Below are positions 1 through 11,285 of a stretch of 64,000 bases of DNA, piece by piece. The stretch lies in contig NC_020176.2 of NCBI RefSeq assembly GCF_000224145.3, forward strand, positions 3,245,826-3,309,825, written 5' to 3'. Every line of letters starts with the position of its first letter. Within the stretch, counting starts at the first letter, position 1. Source of the DNA: Ciona intestinalis. Taxonomy: Eukaryota; Chordata; Ascidiacea; Phlebobranchia; Cionidae. Both the position numbers and the translations under genes were made by a program. The notes beneath the pieces are model-generated. The model searched no databases and was not told the DNA's origin. It was given only the letters and a program-made list of their open reading frames with translations.

Positions 1-32
1 AACATCCTCCCATCTTACCAAACAATACTATA
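1..32. mobile_element. MITE end fragment
   Basis: This is the right terminus only (cccatcttacc...actata); the rest lies left of the window. Confidence 0.6.
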
Positions 33-675
33 TTTCTTATGTCCTGCAGTGGCCGTGGGAATGGTCACCTTGAGCGAGAGGTAAACCGAACTCGTATTGC
101 TCGAGACACAAAGGGTCAAATAACTCCAATGGCTCACTAGGTTTAAGAGGTTACCTCGAAATCTTTAAGCGGGGATCAACGCTACAAATCACTCTCATTT
201 AAATTTCGAAACCGGATCCAACTTTTCTCACGTACCCATTGAACCCGGCACAGCCGGCATCTCTTAACACCGAATTTAGTGTTGCCAGTTTACAACTGCT
301 GCCGTTTCCTGAAACCGCGGTTAGTCGCGACCAGTTATGTGTCGGTAACCACTGGCAACTTGCCCAAAGGAGCCACCGCTGCGTCCGTGACTAAGAGACG
401 ATTAAATTCCATCGCTGTAATTGGGGCTACGGAGTGAAATCGCCGTTCTATACATAGCCCGCATTCCAGATAGTAGATTAACCGTACGCGGCCCACCGTG
501 CGTTTAATTGCTCATACGCTAGCATTAACAAACCGCATATATAATTATCAAGGCTCCTTCTAAAATGTACTGGTTAGCAAATCCGCGGGAAAATAGAAAC
601 AAACCGCACTTTACACGGTAAAGTGGAATGACTAAGTGGGAAGAAATGAAATAAATTGAAATCAAGTCTACTTAC

Positions 676-747
676 AAAGTTTCTAATGCCCGCAAACTAT
701 CAAATGCTCCTGGCACCAAAGTTTCAATGTTGTCACTGACAAGACGT
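676..747 (-). CDS. Single leucine-rich-repeat exon (partial LRR gene)
   Basis: On the minus strand this 72-nt exon lies between a clean acceptor (tttatttcag) and donor (gtaagtag). Read with one base completing a split codon, it gives a textbook leucine-rich repeat: RLVSDNIETLVPGAF followed by DSLRALETL. The pattern is NxIxxLxxGAFxxLxxLxxL. It starts and ends in phase 2, as do the one-repeat 72-nt exons of LGR/RXFP receptors, Slit and LGI genes. The cap exon at 13706 and the repeat exon at 5166 share strand and phase, so I assign all three to one gene. Later exons would lie left of the window. The family cannot be decided from one repeat; an LRR-containing receptor or a secreted LRR protein are both possible. 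Confidence 0.75.
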
Positions 748-845
748 CTGAAATAAAAACAACATTAGTAAATATATCAGAATATATTTAAGCGAGCTGG
801 TCAGTGCTAAAGTGCATATTTATGAAAAATAGGATGATCCAGCAT

Positions 846-954
846 ATTTTCATTTTTTTACCGTTCTATTTGGTAGTACACAGAGAACACTGATAATACT
901 ACGATTAGAAAATCTGGGATGTTATGTGCTAACGGTATCCATTTGACCCCGCAT
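846..954 (-). mobile_element. MITE fragment
   Basis: Reverse copy with tttggtagtacacag, ttatgtgctaacgg and a worn terminus; one end is missing. Confidence 0.6.
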
Positions 955-1353
955 CGCAAGCATACGTGTTATCGCCCTGTTTGTATTAGGACTAACTTTT
1001 GCTAAAAAGATGCAGTTCAAATTAATCTTAAATCGAATTAAAATTTCTAAGCAACAACTGCTGTAGACCAAACGCTTTATTTTAATGACCAAGCATTAGA
1101 TTCAATACATATCATACATGCATGAGATATAAGGTACAGCCATGTCGGTGAAACAATTTCATTAAATTCGAATTAAGAGAGCGCCGCTCAATGAACCGCT
1201 TACTTCAAATAGGGATCTGATGTATTATTAAAGCAATGCTTAATCCGTATAAGCAATGTTAGAGTTGTAAGATGCAATAATACGAAGATATTAAAGTTAT
1301 AGGGTTGTATGGAAATGCCGTGTTTGGACATGAAGTGTTTTACACAATGTATA

Positions 1354-1488
1354 TTATCTGTTGGGGTAAGATGGTCTATATGTTTGCATTATCTTATCAG
1401 AAAAGGCGTTGTTAATTGTTAAAATCAGGTTTAGGAAATACGGATTTTATGTATTAACGGTCTTCATCTTACACCACACGATACTATA
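1354..1488 (-). mobile_element. MITE, internally shortened
   Basis: Reverse copy with both ends (ttggggtaagatgg and atcttacaccacacgatactata) but missing the ttggtagtaaacaaag portion. Confidence 0.65.
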
Positions 1489-1590
1489 CAATACACACCA
1501 AAATGTTTAAGCTTTTTATGGATAAAGAATACCTGTGTAAAAATGTACATAAACATATACACACACAATCTATTGGTATTTAAATTAGTA

Positions 1591-1749
1591 ACTTTTCACC
1601 TCCAGTTTGGTAGTAAACAAACATTCAACGATTTTTTATAAAACTTTATCCTCACGGCTCCCATAGATCGTTGTCAATTGTTTAAAACACGATCAGGAAA
1701 TTTGGTTATTATGTGTGAAAGGTGTCCCATCTTCCCCCATCCTACTATA
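1591..1749 (-). mobile_element. MITE, one end missing
   Basis: Reverse copy of the GGGACACCTTT subfamily, ending gtgtcccatcttcccccatcctactata. Confidence 0.7.
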
Positions 1750-3098
1750 TTACTTACAACATCCCATACATTTTATAATGGCATTATTTTCAGTATAAGT
1801 AACGTACAGGCGTAAAAAATCTCACGAAATTGTTTAAAGATGAGTAGAACTGAATGCGTGGTACATGTTTAATATTGAAAGGCGTTTTTATTACTTTCGA
1901 TGCTTTCGTTTCATGGGAGCGTGTGGCTTTATGGTGATTACGTCATACGCGTTAAAATATGTAGGTTAATTCTGCCATTGTTTGGGTAACAAAGCGAAAC
2001 AAGCGTCGCCCGTAAGATCGCCGTGGTAAAAATAGAAACAGAAATTAACCGCGCGTTTTGCGCATGTCGTAAAAAGAAAGGCAGTTGATTTGCTCGCGGT
2101 CGAATGTTAATCAAATTCAAAGGCGTTAAACAAACACAGCGGTTAGGGTCGGCCAAGTCTGAACCCAATTATAAAGTTAAACTTTCAATTTACCGCTACC
2201 ATTGTAGGTAAACCGCGCATGAAAGACCGTATACTTATAAACTGCAGGGTACGCCTGGCGACCCTTTTGAGACCATAGGGCACTTTTGTAATATACGGAT
2301 GCAGGACTACTGCACTAAGGTACGTATACGGGTAAACTTCAAAGCGTTGTTATACCCAAGCGGCGACTACTGGCCGCCAGTGATTTCAATTCTTAAATCA
2401 AAGGCGCCATCAAAGGAATGGCTATAGGAGTGGGTATAAAGGGCCGGACGCGTTTACATGGTCTTAGGCATGGGGTATATGGCATAACAAGAGATCAAAC
2501 GACGGTCACGCTATTTGCTTACGTAGTATTTGATTGGAATAACGAAATAATATCTCAGGAATCGTTGCTAAGGTAATTAACCTATTGGTGATGATATTTT
2601 GGAAACACGAAATAAATAACTGCATTACTTGCGGCGGTATATGGCGCATAAAATGGCCGCCGTTAGAGATAAATTCGTCCGTTACGGTTATCATGATACA
2701 ATCTAGTCGAGATTAATGTTTTACTACACGGTGAATGACAAACTGTACTAACTATACACACTGTTAAAATATTCCGCCATTTTCGAACCGGCTAATGCAA
2801 AAATCGTTAAGTCAAATTGAAAAGAGCAGGATACAGCAGATTTGTGGCATGACGACTTTCTGTACATTATACGTCAAACTATGATGTTATCACCGCATCT
2901 TGGCATCCGCATTAAAGAAGGAAATAAACAACGATTAACCTTGTCCACCGTGGATCAAAGCAAAAGACTTTTGGTTGCTTCAAGTTAACTCAGCGTAAAA
3001 TTGCGATTCCGACACATTTAAAAAAAAACAGCGAAAATTTTGTTTTAAGTGACTTTGTGTTTGCGGAAAAATAAATCCTTGATAAAATTGTTCCGTTT

Positions 3099-3279
3099 TA
3101 TAGCGGGGTATGGGACAAAATTATTTACGTTTTTATTATGTTTTATCGTCCCATTTTGTAGTAAACAAAAAATAGTTTACAGAATGATGCAACCGTATAA
3201 CAGTTTCCTCGCGGCTTTAAAAATTAAGGCGTAAAACGATAGGAAATATTGGATATTTATCTTTCTTACCCACCCTATA
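3099..3279 (-). mobile_element. MITE, complete
   Basis: Reverse copy of 181 bp from tatagcggggtatgggac to ttacccaccctata, with the internal tagtaaacaaa and ccgtataa blocks. Confidence 0.75.
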
Positions 3280-3359
3280 GCCTAGAAGGTTGCAAATTGC
3301 AGTAACATTTACATTCGCTTGTAATGTGTACAAAAATCATAACTTCTAAATTATTTACC

Positions 3360-4037
3360 ACATATACAAGTTTGTAAACTCAAGTTACAGTTTTTGCCGC
3401 TGTACTTTCAAAACAAGAGTTTCGTAAACCGCAACGACTTTTGTTACATTTGGGTTAATTAGAAGCCTACTCATTACCGAAACGCGCCTGTTCTAACGTC
3501 GCTATATAAGTCGGTTTCTGTACAACGGTCCCCACCCCATTAACCTTGCTTTAACATTCGGCCTTTATACTTGTTTGTGGGTTCATGAGAGCTCAGTTGA
3601 AAAACGTTAAAAAAACAATAGGGTCTCGGGTGTGACCTGAAATGATTGATGACTTTCACTTTAACCGACAACCTTAGCGCTCAATTATGAACGGGTGCTT
3701 TGTTTTCGCAATACTACACGCCTTTCATTTCACTTTTCTGTTGGTAGTTAAAAAAAATATTCTCCTTTCGTTACCAGAAATATTTGTGATTCTTATAACT
3801 GCTCTTCCGGTAAAAATGTAAGTTTATTGAACCTATAACGTTTCGTCATCCGACAAGACAGGGCAACTTTTCATTTTCTAATTTTAGTTTTTTTAGTTTG
3901 AACGAAAACATGTAGCACGCATGGTTTAGATGGTAAATTATATAAACAAAAATATTTTATGTAAACATGCTTCATTTACTTACAATTCTTGCAGAAGGTG
4001 TAGATTGCTAAATGCTTTGCTTGCTACCACTGATATA
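3360..4037. repeat. Near-identical segment, copy 1 (LRR gene region)
   Basis: Matches 4538-5219 almost base for base, with only a few substitutions and small indels. It ends exactly at the N gap. Confidence 0.9.
3984..4037 (-). CDS. Second copy of the LRR exon, cut by an N gap
   Basis: The donor side of the exon at 5166-5237 is repeated here with the same splice donor (gtaagtaaat on the minus strand). Only 54 of the 72 nt are visible before the 500-N gap. The reading VASKAF..SNLHLLQEL is intact. It lies inside the 3360-4037 copy of a near-identical segment and may be a second haplotype rather than a second genomic exon. Confidence 0.5.
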
Positions 4038-4537
4038 NNNNNNNNNNNNNNNNNNNNNNNNNNNNNNNNNNNNNNNNNNNNNNNNNNNNNNNNNNNNNNN
4101 NNNNNNNNNNNNNNNNNNNNNNNNNNNNNNNNNNNNNNNNNNNNNNNNNNNNNNNNNNNNNNNNNNNNNNNNNNNNNNNNNNNNNNNNNNNNNNNNNNNN
4201 NNNNNNNNNNNNNNNNNNNNNNNNNNNNNNNNNNNNNNNNNNNNNNNNNNNNNNNNNNNNNNNNNNNNNNNNNNNNNNNNNNNNNNNNNNNNNNNNNNNN
4301 NNNNNNNNNNNNNNNNNNNNNNNNNNNNNNNNNNNNNNNNNNNNNNNNNNNNNNNNNNNNNNNNNNNNNNNNNNNNNNNNNNNNNNNNNNNNNNNNNNNN
4401 NNNNNNNNNNNNNNNNNNNNNNNNNNNNNNNNNNNNNNNNNNNNNNNNNNNNNNNNNNNNNNNNNNNNNNNNNNNNNNNNNNNNNNNNNNNNNNNNNNNN
4501 NNNNNNNNNNNNNNNNNNNNNNNNNNNNNNNNNNNNN
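4038..4537. other. Assembly gap (500 N)
   Basis: A run of exactly 500 N, probably a default gap size, between two copies of a repeated segment. Confidence 0.99.
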
Positions 4538-5219
4538 ACATATACAAGTTTGTAAACTCAAGTTACAGTTTTTGCCGCTGTACTTTCAANACAAGAGTTT
4601 CGTAAACCGCAACGACTTTTGTTACATTTGGGTTAATTAGAAGCCTACTCATTACCGAAACGCGCCTGTTCTAACGTCGCTATATAAGTCGGTTTCTGTA
4701 CAACGGCCCCCACCCCATTAACCTTGCTTTAACATTCGGCCTCTATACTTGTTTGTGGGTTCATGAGAGCTCAGTTGAAAAACGTTAAAAAAACAATAGG
4801 GTCTCGGGTGTGACCTGAAATGATTGATGACTTTCACTTTAACCGACAACCTTAGCGCTTAATTATGAACGGGTGCTTTGTTTTCGCAATACTACACGCC
4901 TTTCATTTCACTTTTCTGTTGGTAGTTAAAAAAAATATTCTCCTTTCGTTACCAGAAATATTTGTGATTCTTATAACTGCTCTTCCGGTAAAAATGTAAG
5001 TTTATTGAACCTATAACGTTTCGTCATCCGACAAGACAGGGCAACTTTTCATTTTCTAATTTTAGTTTTTTTAGTTTGAACGAAACTCTAACATGTAGCA
5101 CGCATGGTTTAGATGGTAAACATATAAACAAAAATATTTTATGTAAACATGCTTCATTTACTTACAATTCTTGCAGAAGGTGTAGATTGCTAAATGCTTT
5201 GCTTGCTACCACTGATATA
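4538..5219. repeat. Near-identical segment, copy 2 (LRR gene region)
   Basis: Starts exactly at the end of the N gap and holds one ambiguous base at 4590. Likely the alternative haplotype of 3360-4037. Confidence 0.9.
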
Positions 5220-5237
5220 TTGTTTACGCTCAAGTCT
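5166..5237 (-). CDS. Single leucine-rich-repeat exon (same LRR gene)
   Basis: This is another 72-nt minus-strand exon, from acceptor ttttaacttgcag to donor gtaagtaaat, again phase 2 at both ends. It encodes DLSVNNISVVASKAF then SNLHLLQEL, one complete LRR. The same sequence up to the N gap recurs at 3984-4037 because a ~680-bp segment is present twice around that gap. The gene therefore has either one or two such exons here, depending on whether the repeat is real. Confidence 0.8.
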
Positions 5238-5307
5238 CTGCAAGTTAAAAGATAACTTTAAAAACGAATCATTTAAATGATGGATAAGTGTTCGCGATTT
5301 GCCTGTA

Positions 5308-5501
5308 TATAGTAGGGTTGGGGAAGAGGGAACACCTTTAGCACATATTATCTAAATATCTTAATCGTGTTTTAAACAATTAACATCGGTCTATGGAAGT
5401 CGTGGGGTATAGATTTATATTTCATTGAATGTTCTTTGTTTACTACCAAATGAGACAAGAAAATAAAATGAAAAGTGTCCCATCTTCCCCACCCTGCTAT
5501 A
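5308..5501 (+). mobile_element. MITE, complete reference copy
   Basis: This is the best-preserved copy of the main repeat family in the window, 194 bp. It runs from TATAGTAGGGTTGGGG..GGGA..CACCTTTAGCAC to GTGTCCCATCTTCCCCACCCTGCTATA, so the first and last ~28 bp are inverted repeats. Inside are tcgtgttttaaacaattaac, gtcgtgggg and gttctttgtttactaccaaa. There is no coding capacity. Termini usually end in TATA, suggesting a TA target as used by Tc1/mariner-type transposases (inference). A second subfamily has TATAGTACTGTGGGGTAAGATGG ends and cattctgtaaatattctttg inside. Confidence 0.9.
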
Positions 5502-8500
5502 TGCTACATCGGTTGGCTAGATTTTTTGGCAAATAATATCCATTTTGGCAAATTGCGTATATCCCATATTTTATTGCTCGCCAAAGTGTCACGGTTCATT
5601 TTCGACAAATAAATGTCAAAGCAATTTATCAAAACCGGCGGGGAAACGGCCGCTGTTAAGCACACAAGAAACGTTTTCTAGTCAAGCAAAACACACGTTA
5701 TTCCTGCTAAAAAAATAAACTGTCCCAAGTCTGGCGACATACGAATGGCATTCGGTTGCTTCGAAACGACCACCGAGATCTAATGACCGGTTCACGCATA
5801 AGAAGCAAAACAAACTCAACACGTAAGCTTCCGCACGAAAAACACAGACACTCAACAAGGTATGAAAAATACAGGTTCGAGTCCTGGGCCGGGTGAAAAA
5901 TGTCTACTTTAAAATACATTCCATCTTTAGCGGTGGACCTGTATCGTGATGATACGCTGTATACGAACATAAGGTAATCCACACCGCCTGAGGTATTCGG
6001 CGTACATCATAGTTCTTAACCGCATATGGTTAACGATTGGCGTTTGATGGTTTTCCTGTTTATTTTGTTTCAGCTTTTAGCCAATTGATCAACACAGCGT
6101 TAATCCTGTTTGCGAAACACGCCAGAGCGCCTCACATGTGTTTGAAAACAGGCGCTGCCTTTGTGTGACAAATGTTTGATGCGCGTATGTCGTTGCTGGC
6201 AGACGGCTATTTAAAACCAATGGCATTCGTAACAAAAATCTTCAAATGAAAGATTTTTGGTTTGGCCAAGACGGCCACTGTTAATACTTTGAACCGTTTC
6301 GACCTTCTGTCCTCGCAAGGCTACATGAAAAAGCCATATCTTTCACTTAAATCTGTAACAGTTTCGTTTCTATAAAGTGTCGGTGCGAGTGTTGGGCAAA
6401 AGCATTAAAAAAAGTCAAACTCGCAACAAACTCATTTGTTTATATAGAAACACCTGTCAAGTTTCTTGCGATTATTTTTGTATCGTTACACAATATCCGG
6501 AGCTTATAGGTCGCACGCAAATTGCAAAACTGCGACCCGCAACCGCGTCGGTGCTTTAACAGCATTATAAGTGGACCTGACGAACTCACGAAAAATGTAA
6601 CAGTCGTAACAGTCTGTCAACACTGAGGTCCAAGTATCGAAAGCTTAGTTGAATAAACAAGGTATTACAAAACTGGATCCTACTCGATAAGGATTATACG
6701 GGTGGTTGGAGACGGATTTAATTGGCCGACACATAATCGCATGATCTCTGCCTTCGAATCAACATAGACTCGGGCGGATTTGAACCCAGAATTCGCAAGC
6801 TTTGGTTCCGGCTTGAAACTCGAAATGCGGGCGTGCTTCGACATTTATTTGCTTTTGCTATCTTGTGGTAAAGCCTCCTGGATTATGCCAATTACTGAAT
6901 TTGCGGTTTTCGGAATAAACACAACGATCCCAGGCCCGCGGTCGGTTTCTGACAGATCCCTGATACGGGATATAAATGTTTCGTTCGTTCGGTTGCAGAA
7001 CACACCCCTTTCAATCCAGTGCATAGTTTTCTGCTAAATATTTACACCGTGCGAGACCTTGGCAGCAAAGCGTACCACCGCTGTGTTTATTGTGTGTGAC
7101 AAAGTTTAAACAACGCGTGTTAGGCAAGGAGGTATGCAAGGCTACTGGGAGAGATGGAAACTAATTTGGGACGCAGTTGCTGTTAAATGAGAACTAACTG
7201 TGTTTTTATCGTGTTTTTTTCGGCTGTTGCATGCTCTGGTTAATTTGTTTGCGTTGAAAAGCTTCGTTGAACGCGCTAGTCTTGTAGAGGAACCCTAAAA
7301 CGCTAGCTATAGTATTCATTAGGTGGGGTTGAAAATGCGCCAAGTTTTTTGTCATTAATCTTGCCCTACGCGTTGAAGTCTCGTCCGCGGATTCGCACCA
7401 CGGACGTCAATCATTCGTAGTTGGCCGGGCTTGGTCCTGAACAGGTGCGCGTGCCAGTTACGTGTGTGGTCCGGCTCAAAACGAACTTATACGCGCACGT
7501 TGTTTAGTAAACCGGTTATTGACACAGGCGTTTCGAATAAGCGCAATGAATTTTTAACCGCTTCGTCTTCGTTTTAGGGCTTCCACCGGATAAAGTGGAG
7601 CTACATCAATGTATCCTACATAAAGGCGCTGGCTTTCAGACATTTTTTGGTAATCTCCATACACCGTAACAGAATTACTACCTTCACGTGTGAATTCGTA
7701 CGGTTAGGACAATATTTGCCTCGGTTACGGAAACACGCAACCGGTTAATCAATTCGTTATCGCTGTTAAGTTTGATTTACCTGCTCAATAAACCAATGAC
7801 GGATTTATCCATTCGGTCAATAAATTTGCGGACGGAGTTAAAAATTAGCGCGGGGCAAACAAAAACATTTTACCGGCTCTTAAATCAATCGGGCGTTTAA
7901 TACATCCTGCTGCAGGAAAATAAATCCGACCAACATGCTTACATAAGAAGCGTGCTTACAGTTGTAAACCGCCGGGATTTTAAATCTCTGGCCAAACAAA
8001 ACGAAATCCGCTTTCTTTTGCTATAGGGGGGTGGGGCTATTCGGCGAGTGCCGGTTACACGGCTGCTGTACTAACATACAATGTCAAGCGACCGTGAAAA
8101 ATACCACCAACGATTTTGTGTACACCAGCAGCAACAACAACATACTTAGATTGTAAAGCAGCACAACAAAAATACTCGACGCGTAGGATTACTATGACTT
8201 ATACGAGAGTATAACTTCTGGGAGCGGTGACGCAAAAGGAAATTAAATTAGGAAATTTGACTGATTATATTTAAGCGGGGTTTCCACGGTTAAATTCCGC
8301 TGAACGAGCATCGAGATCTTATGAATACTTAGCTTGAAATCACAACGGTATAACGCGCATATTGTTCGACGGCGGTTAAAGGGTTGAAATGTTTTAAAAC
8401 TAATCACTCGTCCGAAATTGTAATAAAGCCTATAACAGCAGTTGCTGACATGTTAAGACCCATGGGCCACGTAATTATGGAGGCAATAAGTGGCTTGAGA

Positions 8501-10562
8501 GCCCATATCAAATCGTTTCAACTGCGGCTTAATAATGAATATTCGGAGGGAGTAAGGCCGTAACGAACTTAATTACACTATGGTCTAAATGGGAATAATA
8601 AAATACCCGTCAAAGTTTGACCGTGACGAGTTTTAAAGCTGCAAAATGCAGAAGCGTGGACTTGCCCTGGAAAGCCACGAACATATTCAAAGGCTTTCCG
8701 ATTTTCAATTAAAGTGACAAAGGAAAATATTGACATTAACCGGCAGAGTTTTGTCTCTCAAAGTACACCGTGCGGCACGGATATCACGGTACCTTTGACG
8801 GCCATTCGGAAGCTTTCTTATTCATCTCGCCTAACATGGTCGTACAGCAGAAACCCGCGGCGCCAAATTTCCCAATAAATTCGGCGCAATAAATTTTATA
8901 CGACACAACGGGTAGGGGTTCGTAATAAAGTAAATTGGGAAGTGTTTTAGATTGGACGTGCGTTGTAAATGTTTTCTCAATAAAATCTGTAGCGATTGAG
9001 TTTTTCGGCGTCGTATTTACAGGGTTTTAAACTTATTATATATTTCTTCTTCAGCAATTTTAAATTGAAAAATTTAACGTGGGAGAAATAATTTCACATG
9101 ATAAAATGTTGAACTGTCCCCATCCCCGCAATTATAAAAGTTTGGCGCCCGATCTTCCAAATACCATTGCCAAAACGGAACTTGACAAATTCCAATCCGT
9201 TAAAGCAATATACGGATATCTGCGGTAACGAAATACCTCGGTTTTATTCGATTTCGAAACATGTTATTAAATTTAGTTCGCACCCGAATATTTCCTGGTC
9301 TATTATCGCTGGTCAGGAGCCAACTGGCGCTGCTGGCTCGATATAGATTTCGGCTGCATCGTATTGCGATGAACGACAAGTCCCTGTTGAAACTGACTTA
9401 AGATAAGGCAGGGTTGTAAGTAAAGTGTTGGCAGATACTGTTTCCTTGTCTTACAATACTCGATAATGGTTACAGGGTTAACAACACAATCCTATGCTTT
9501 GTATAACCTTAATTCAGTCACAATCCATTATCATATTTTTCGACTTGGCGAAAGAAAAGGATAAATTATCACGGTTGTTTCAAAACTTTGAAAATATCGA
9601 CCAGAAATGGCAACTAAATTTCCTGGTGCTGTAAAACAATAAAGGTCGTCGTCGGTCCGCGCTTGTTTGACGGGTGCACGCGTTTTTGCCATTCTTAGCA
9701 AGAACCATAACATAACATCCATAACACAGAATGTAAAGGGTGCCGAACGTGTTTGTGAAATTAATTTTCTCGCAGCTGAAGCGGGAAGGCCCGTGCAATG
9801 GCAGTTCGTAAACAAAACTAGATGTCGCAGCCTAAGAAATGATTTAAAAATCGAGGAATATATCCTGGAATATAGAGGCGCGAAGTCCGTATAGGCTTCT
9901 TATCTAAACTTTGGCGCCCTATCCACCGTTAACTACTTCACTTTTGTCAAAATAGAACCCAGGACGTCTATTCATCGGTGGTACGTGCGGTGCACCCCCC
10001 ACTGTGAGAGCTTTATTGGAAGAATCACCTTTACGACTAGCGCCGACGTTCAATACCTTTGAAGAGACCGCTATAGCTTCGAGCATGATTAAAACGTCAA
10101 AGAAATCGCCGAAATGCAATCACCGATGACGTTTGAAGGTGTGAAAGCGACAAAATATCGGTTTGGTCGTAACTCGCAACGCTTTTAATAAAAATCAAAG
10201 CAAATTACCGCTGTAGGCCAGCAAGAACGCTTTATTACTGCTGGGAAAGTGTTCTCTCTTTAATCGGATGAACTTAAGTAAGTCCTTTTACTGGAAAGAA
10301 CCAATGCTCGCTATTCTAGCATCAGCGTGTGAAACTGAAACACTCTTACTTAAGAAAACAACTCATACTGAATGTTCGAACAATTTATAACCCTTGACCG
10401 AAAAGTGCGAATTGACTGTTTGAATTTCGAGGGCCAGATCTAGATATTTGCAATTGGTTTCTATAAGACGAATTAATTCTCCTGGAACCATTACACGCCC
10501 TTTGCATAGAGAATGGTCAGTTCCCTACAGAAGTCAAAACATGAACCCAAAACGAAACGTAA

Positions 10563-10744
10563 AGTAGGTTAGGATAAAAGGGTCATGACCGTATCCTCTT
10601 TTTCATCTTATTTGGTATAACTAACAAAATATTTTTACATAATCATAGCTACGGGACTCTAAAACAGTGATGTTAAATCCTAAAAACACAATAAAGAAAT
10701 AAAGGGTACTATAGCGGTTTTCCATCTTACCCCAACCCACTATA
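10563..10744 (-). mobile_element. MITE, complete, diverged
   Basis: Reverse copy of the second subfamily, ending catcttaccccaacccactata. Confidence 0.7.
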
Positions 10745-11134
10745 CATAGTGAAAATCTGTCCAGAGAATATTTACAACAAACATTATGATATGTGGGTAA
10801 AGGTCATATAGGCCCTTCCAGGTTAAAAGTTGACTCGACTGTGTTCTTATGGCGAGTCGGAATAAGCTTGTTTCATTTGATGTGAGAATCCCATAACAGC
10901 CTTTATAGTTACACCGAATTCCCAACAGAAAACCCATTAGGTTTTGCTAGAAGGACGACTGAACTATGCTATATATCTTTGAAACTATCGTGTTAATATC
11001 TAGCTTTGCGGTTTCGTTTTGAGAATGCGGTAACGTGAACTTCCAAATGAACTCTAATAAACCAATCAGTCGCGTATGTGTTTTGTTTAACCAGTTTTAT
11101 GGGGGGGTATAACATGACGTTCAAAATGGAATGA

Positions 11135-11285
11135 TATAGTAGAGTGGGGTGAGATGGGACACCTTTTCGTCAAATTTGAAAGCAAACAAAGCGGCAAAAA
11201 GCCTTGTTAATTGGTCTAACTTCAAAGCACCAGGATATATAATACTTAGGTGCGAACAAATTCAAATTTACCCCACAGTACTATA
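11135..11285. mobile_element. MITE with both ends, diverged interior
   Basis: Begins tatagtagagtggggtgaga and ends ttaccccacagtactata, so the two ends belong to different subfamilies; the middle is shortened. Confidence 0.75.

Larger units (their letters stand above)
748..5165. other. Intron-sized interval of the LRR gene with MITE copies
   Basis: This is non-coding as far as I can see. It holds MITE copies near 846, 1354, 1591 and 3099, the first copy of a ~680-bp repeated segment (3360-4037), a 500-N gap (4038-4537) and most of the second copy (4538-5219). Other open frames here have no splice or family support. Confidence 0.6.

Noticed and set aside
48-85. A 31-bp plus-strand exon between cctgcag and gtaaac.
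   Set aside because: The splice signals look good, but the peptide is only ~10 residues and no partner exon was seen.
3930-4640. Long open frames across the N gap.
   Set aside because: Their length comes only from untranslatable N; there is no sequence evidence.
5707-5982. A 91-codon minus-strand open frame.
   Set aside because: No motif or splice partner; frames of this length arise by chance in a window of this size.
7965-8000. Possible tRNA-like B box (gggattttaaatctc) beside a gcttac donor.
   Set aside because: No A box, no tRNA fold and no SINE body around it.
9919-10119. Minus-strand frame with a coding-like C-terminus (GAPHVPPMNRRPGFYFDKSE).
   Set aside because: No convincing acceptor, no family match and no neighbouring exon in phase.
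10740-10937. Minus-strand frame with a hydrophobic stretch (LYPHIIMFVVNILW).
   Set aside because: It overlaps a MITE end, lacks clean splice sites and lies between two LRR exons where a membrane exon is not expected.
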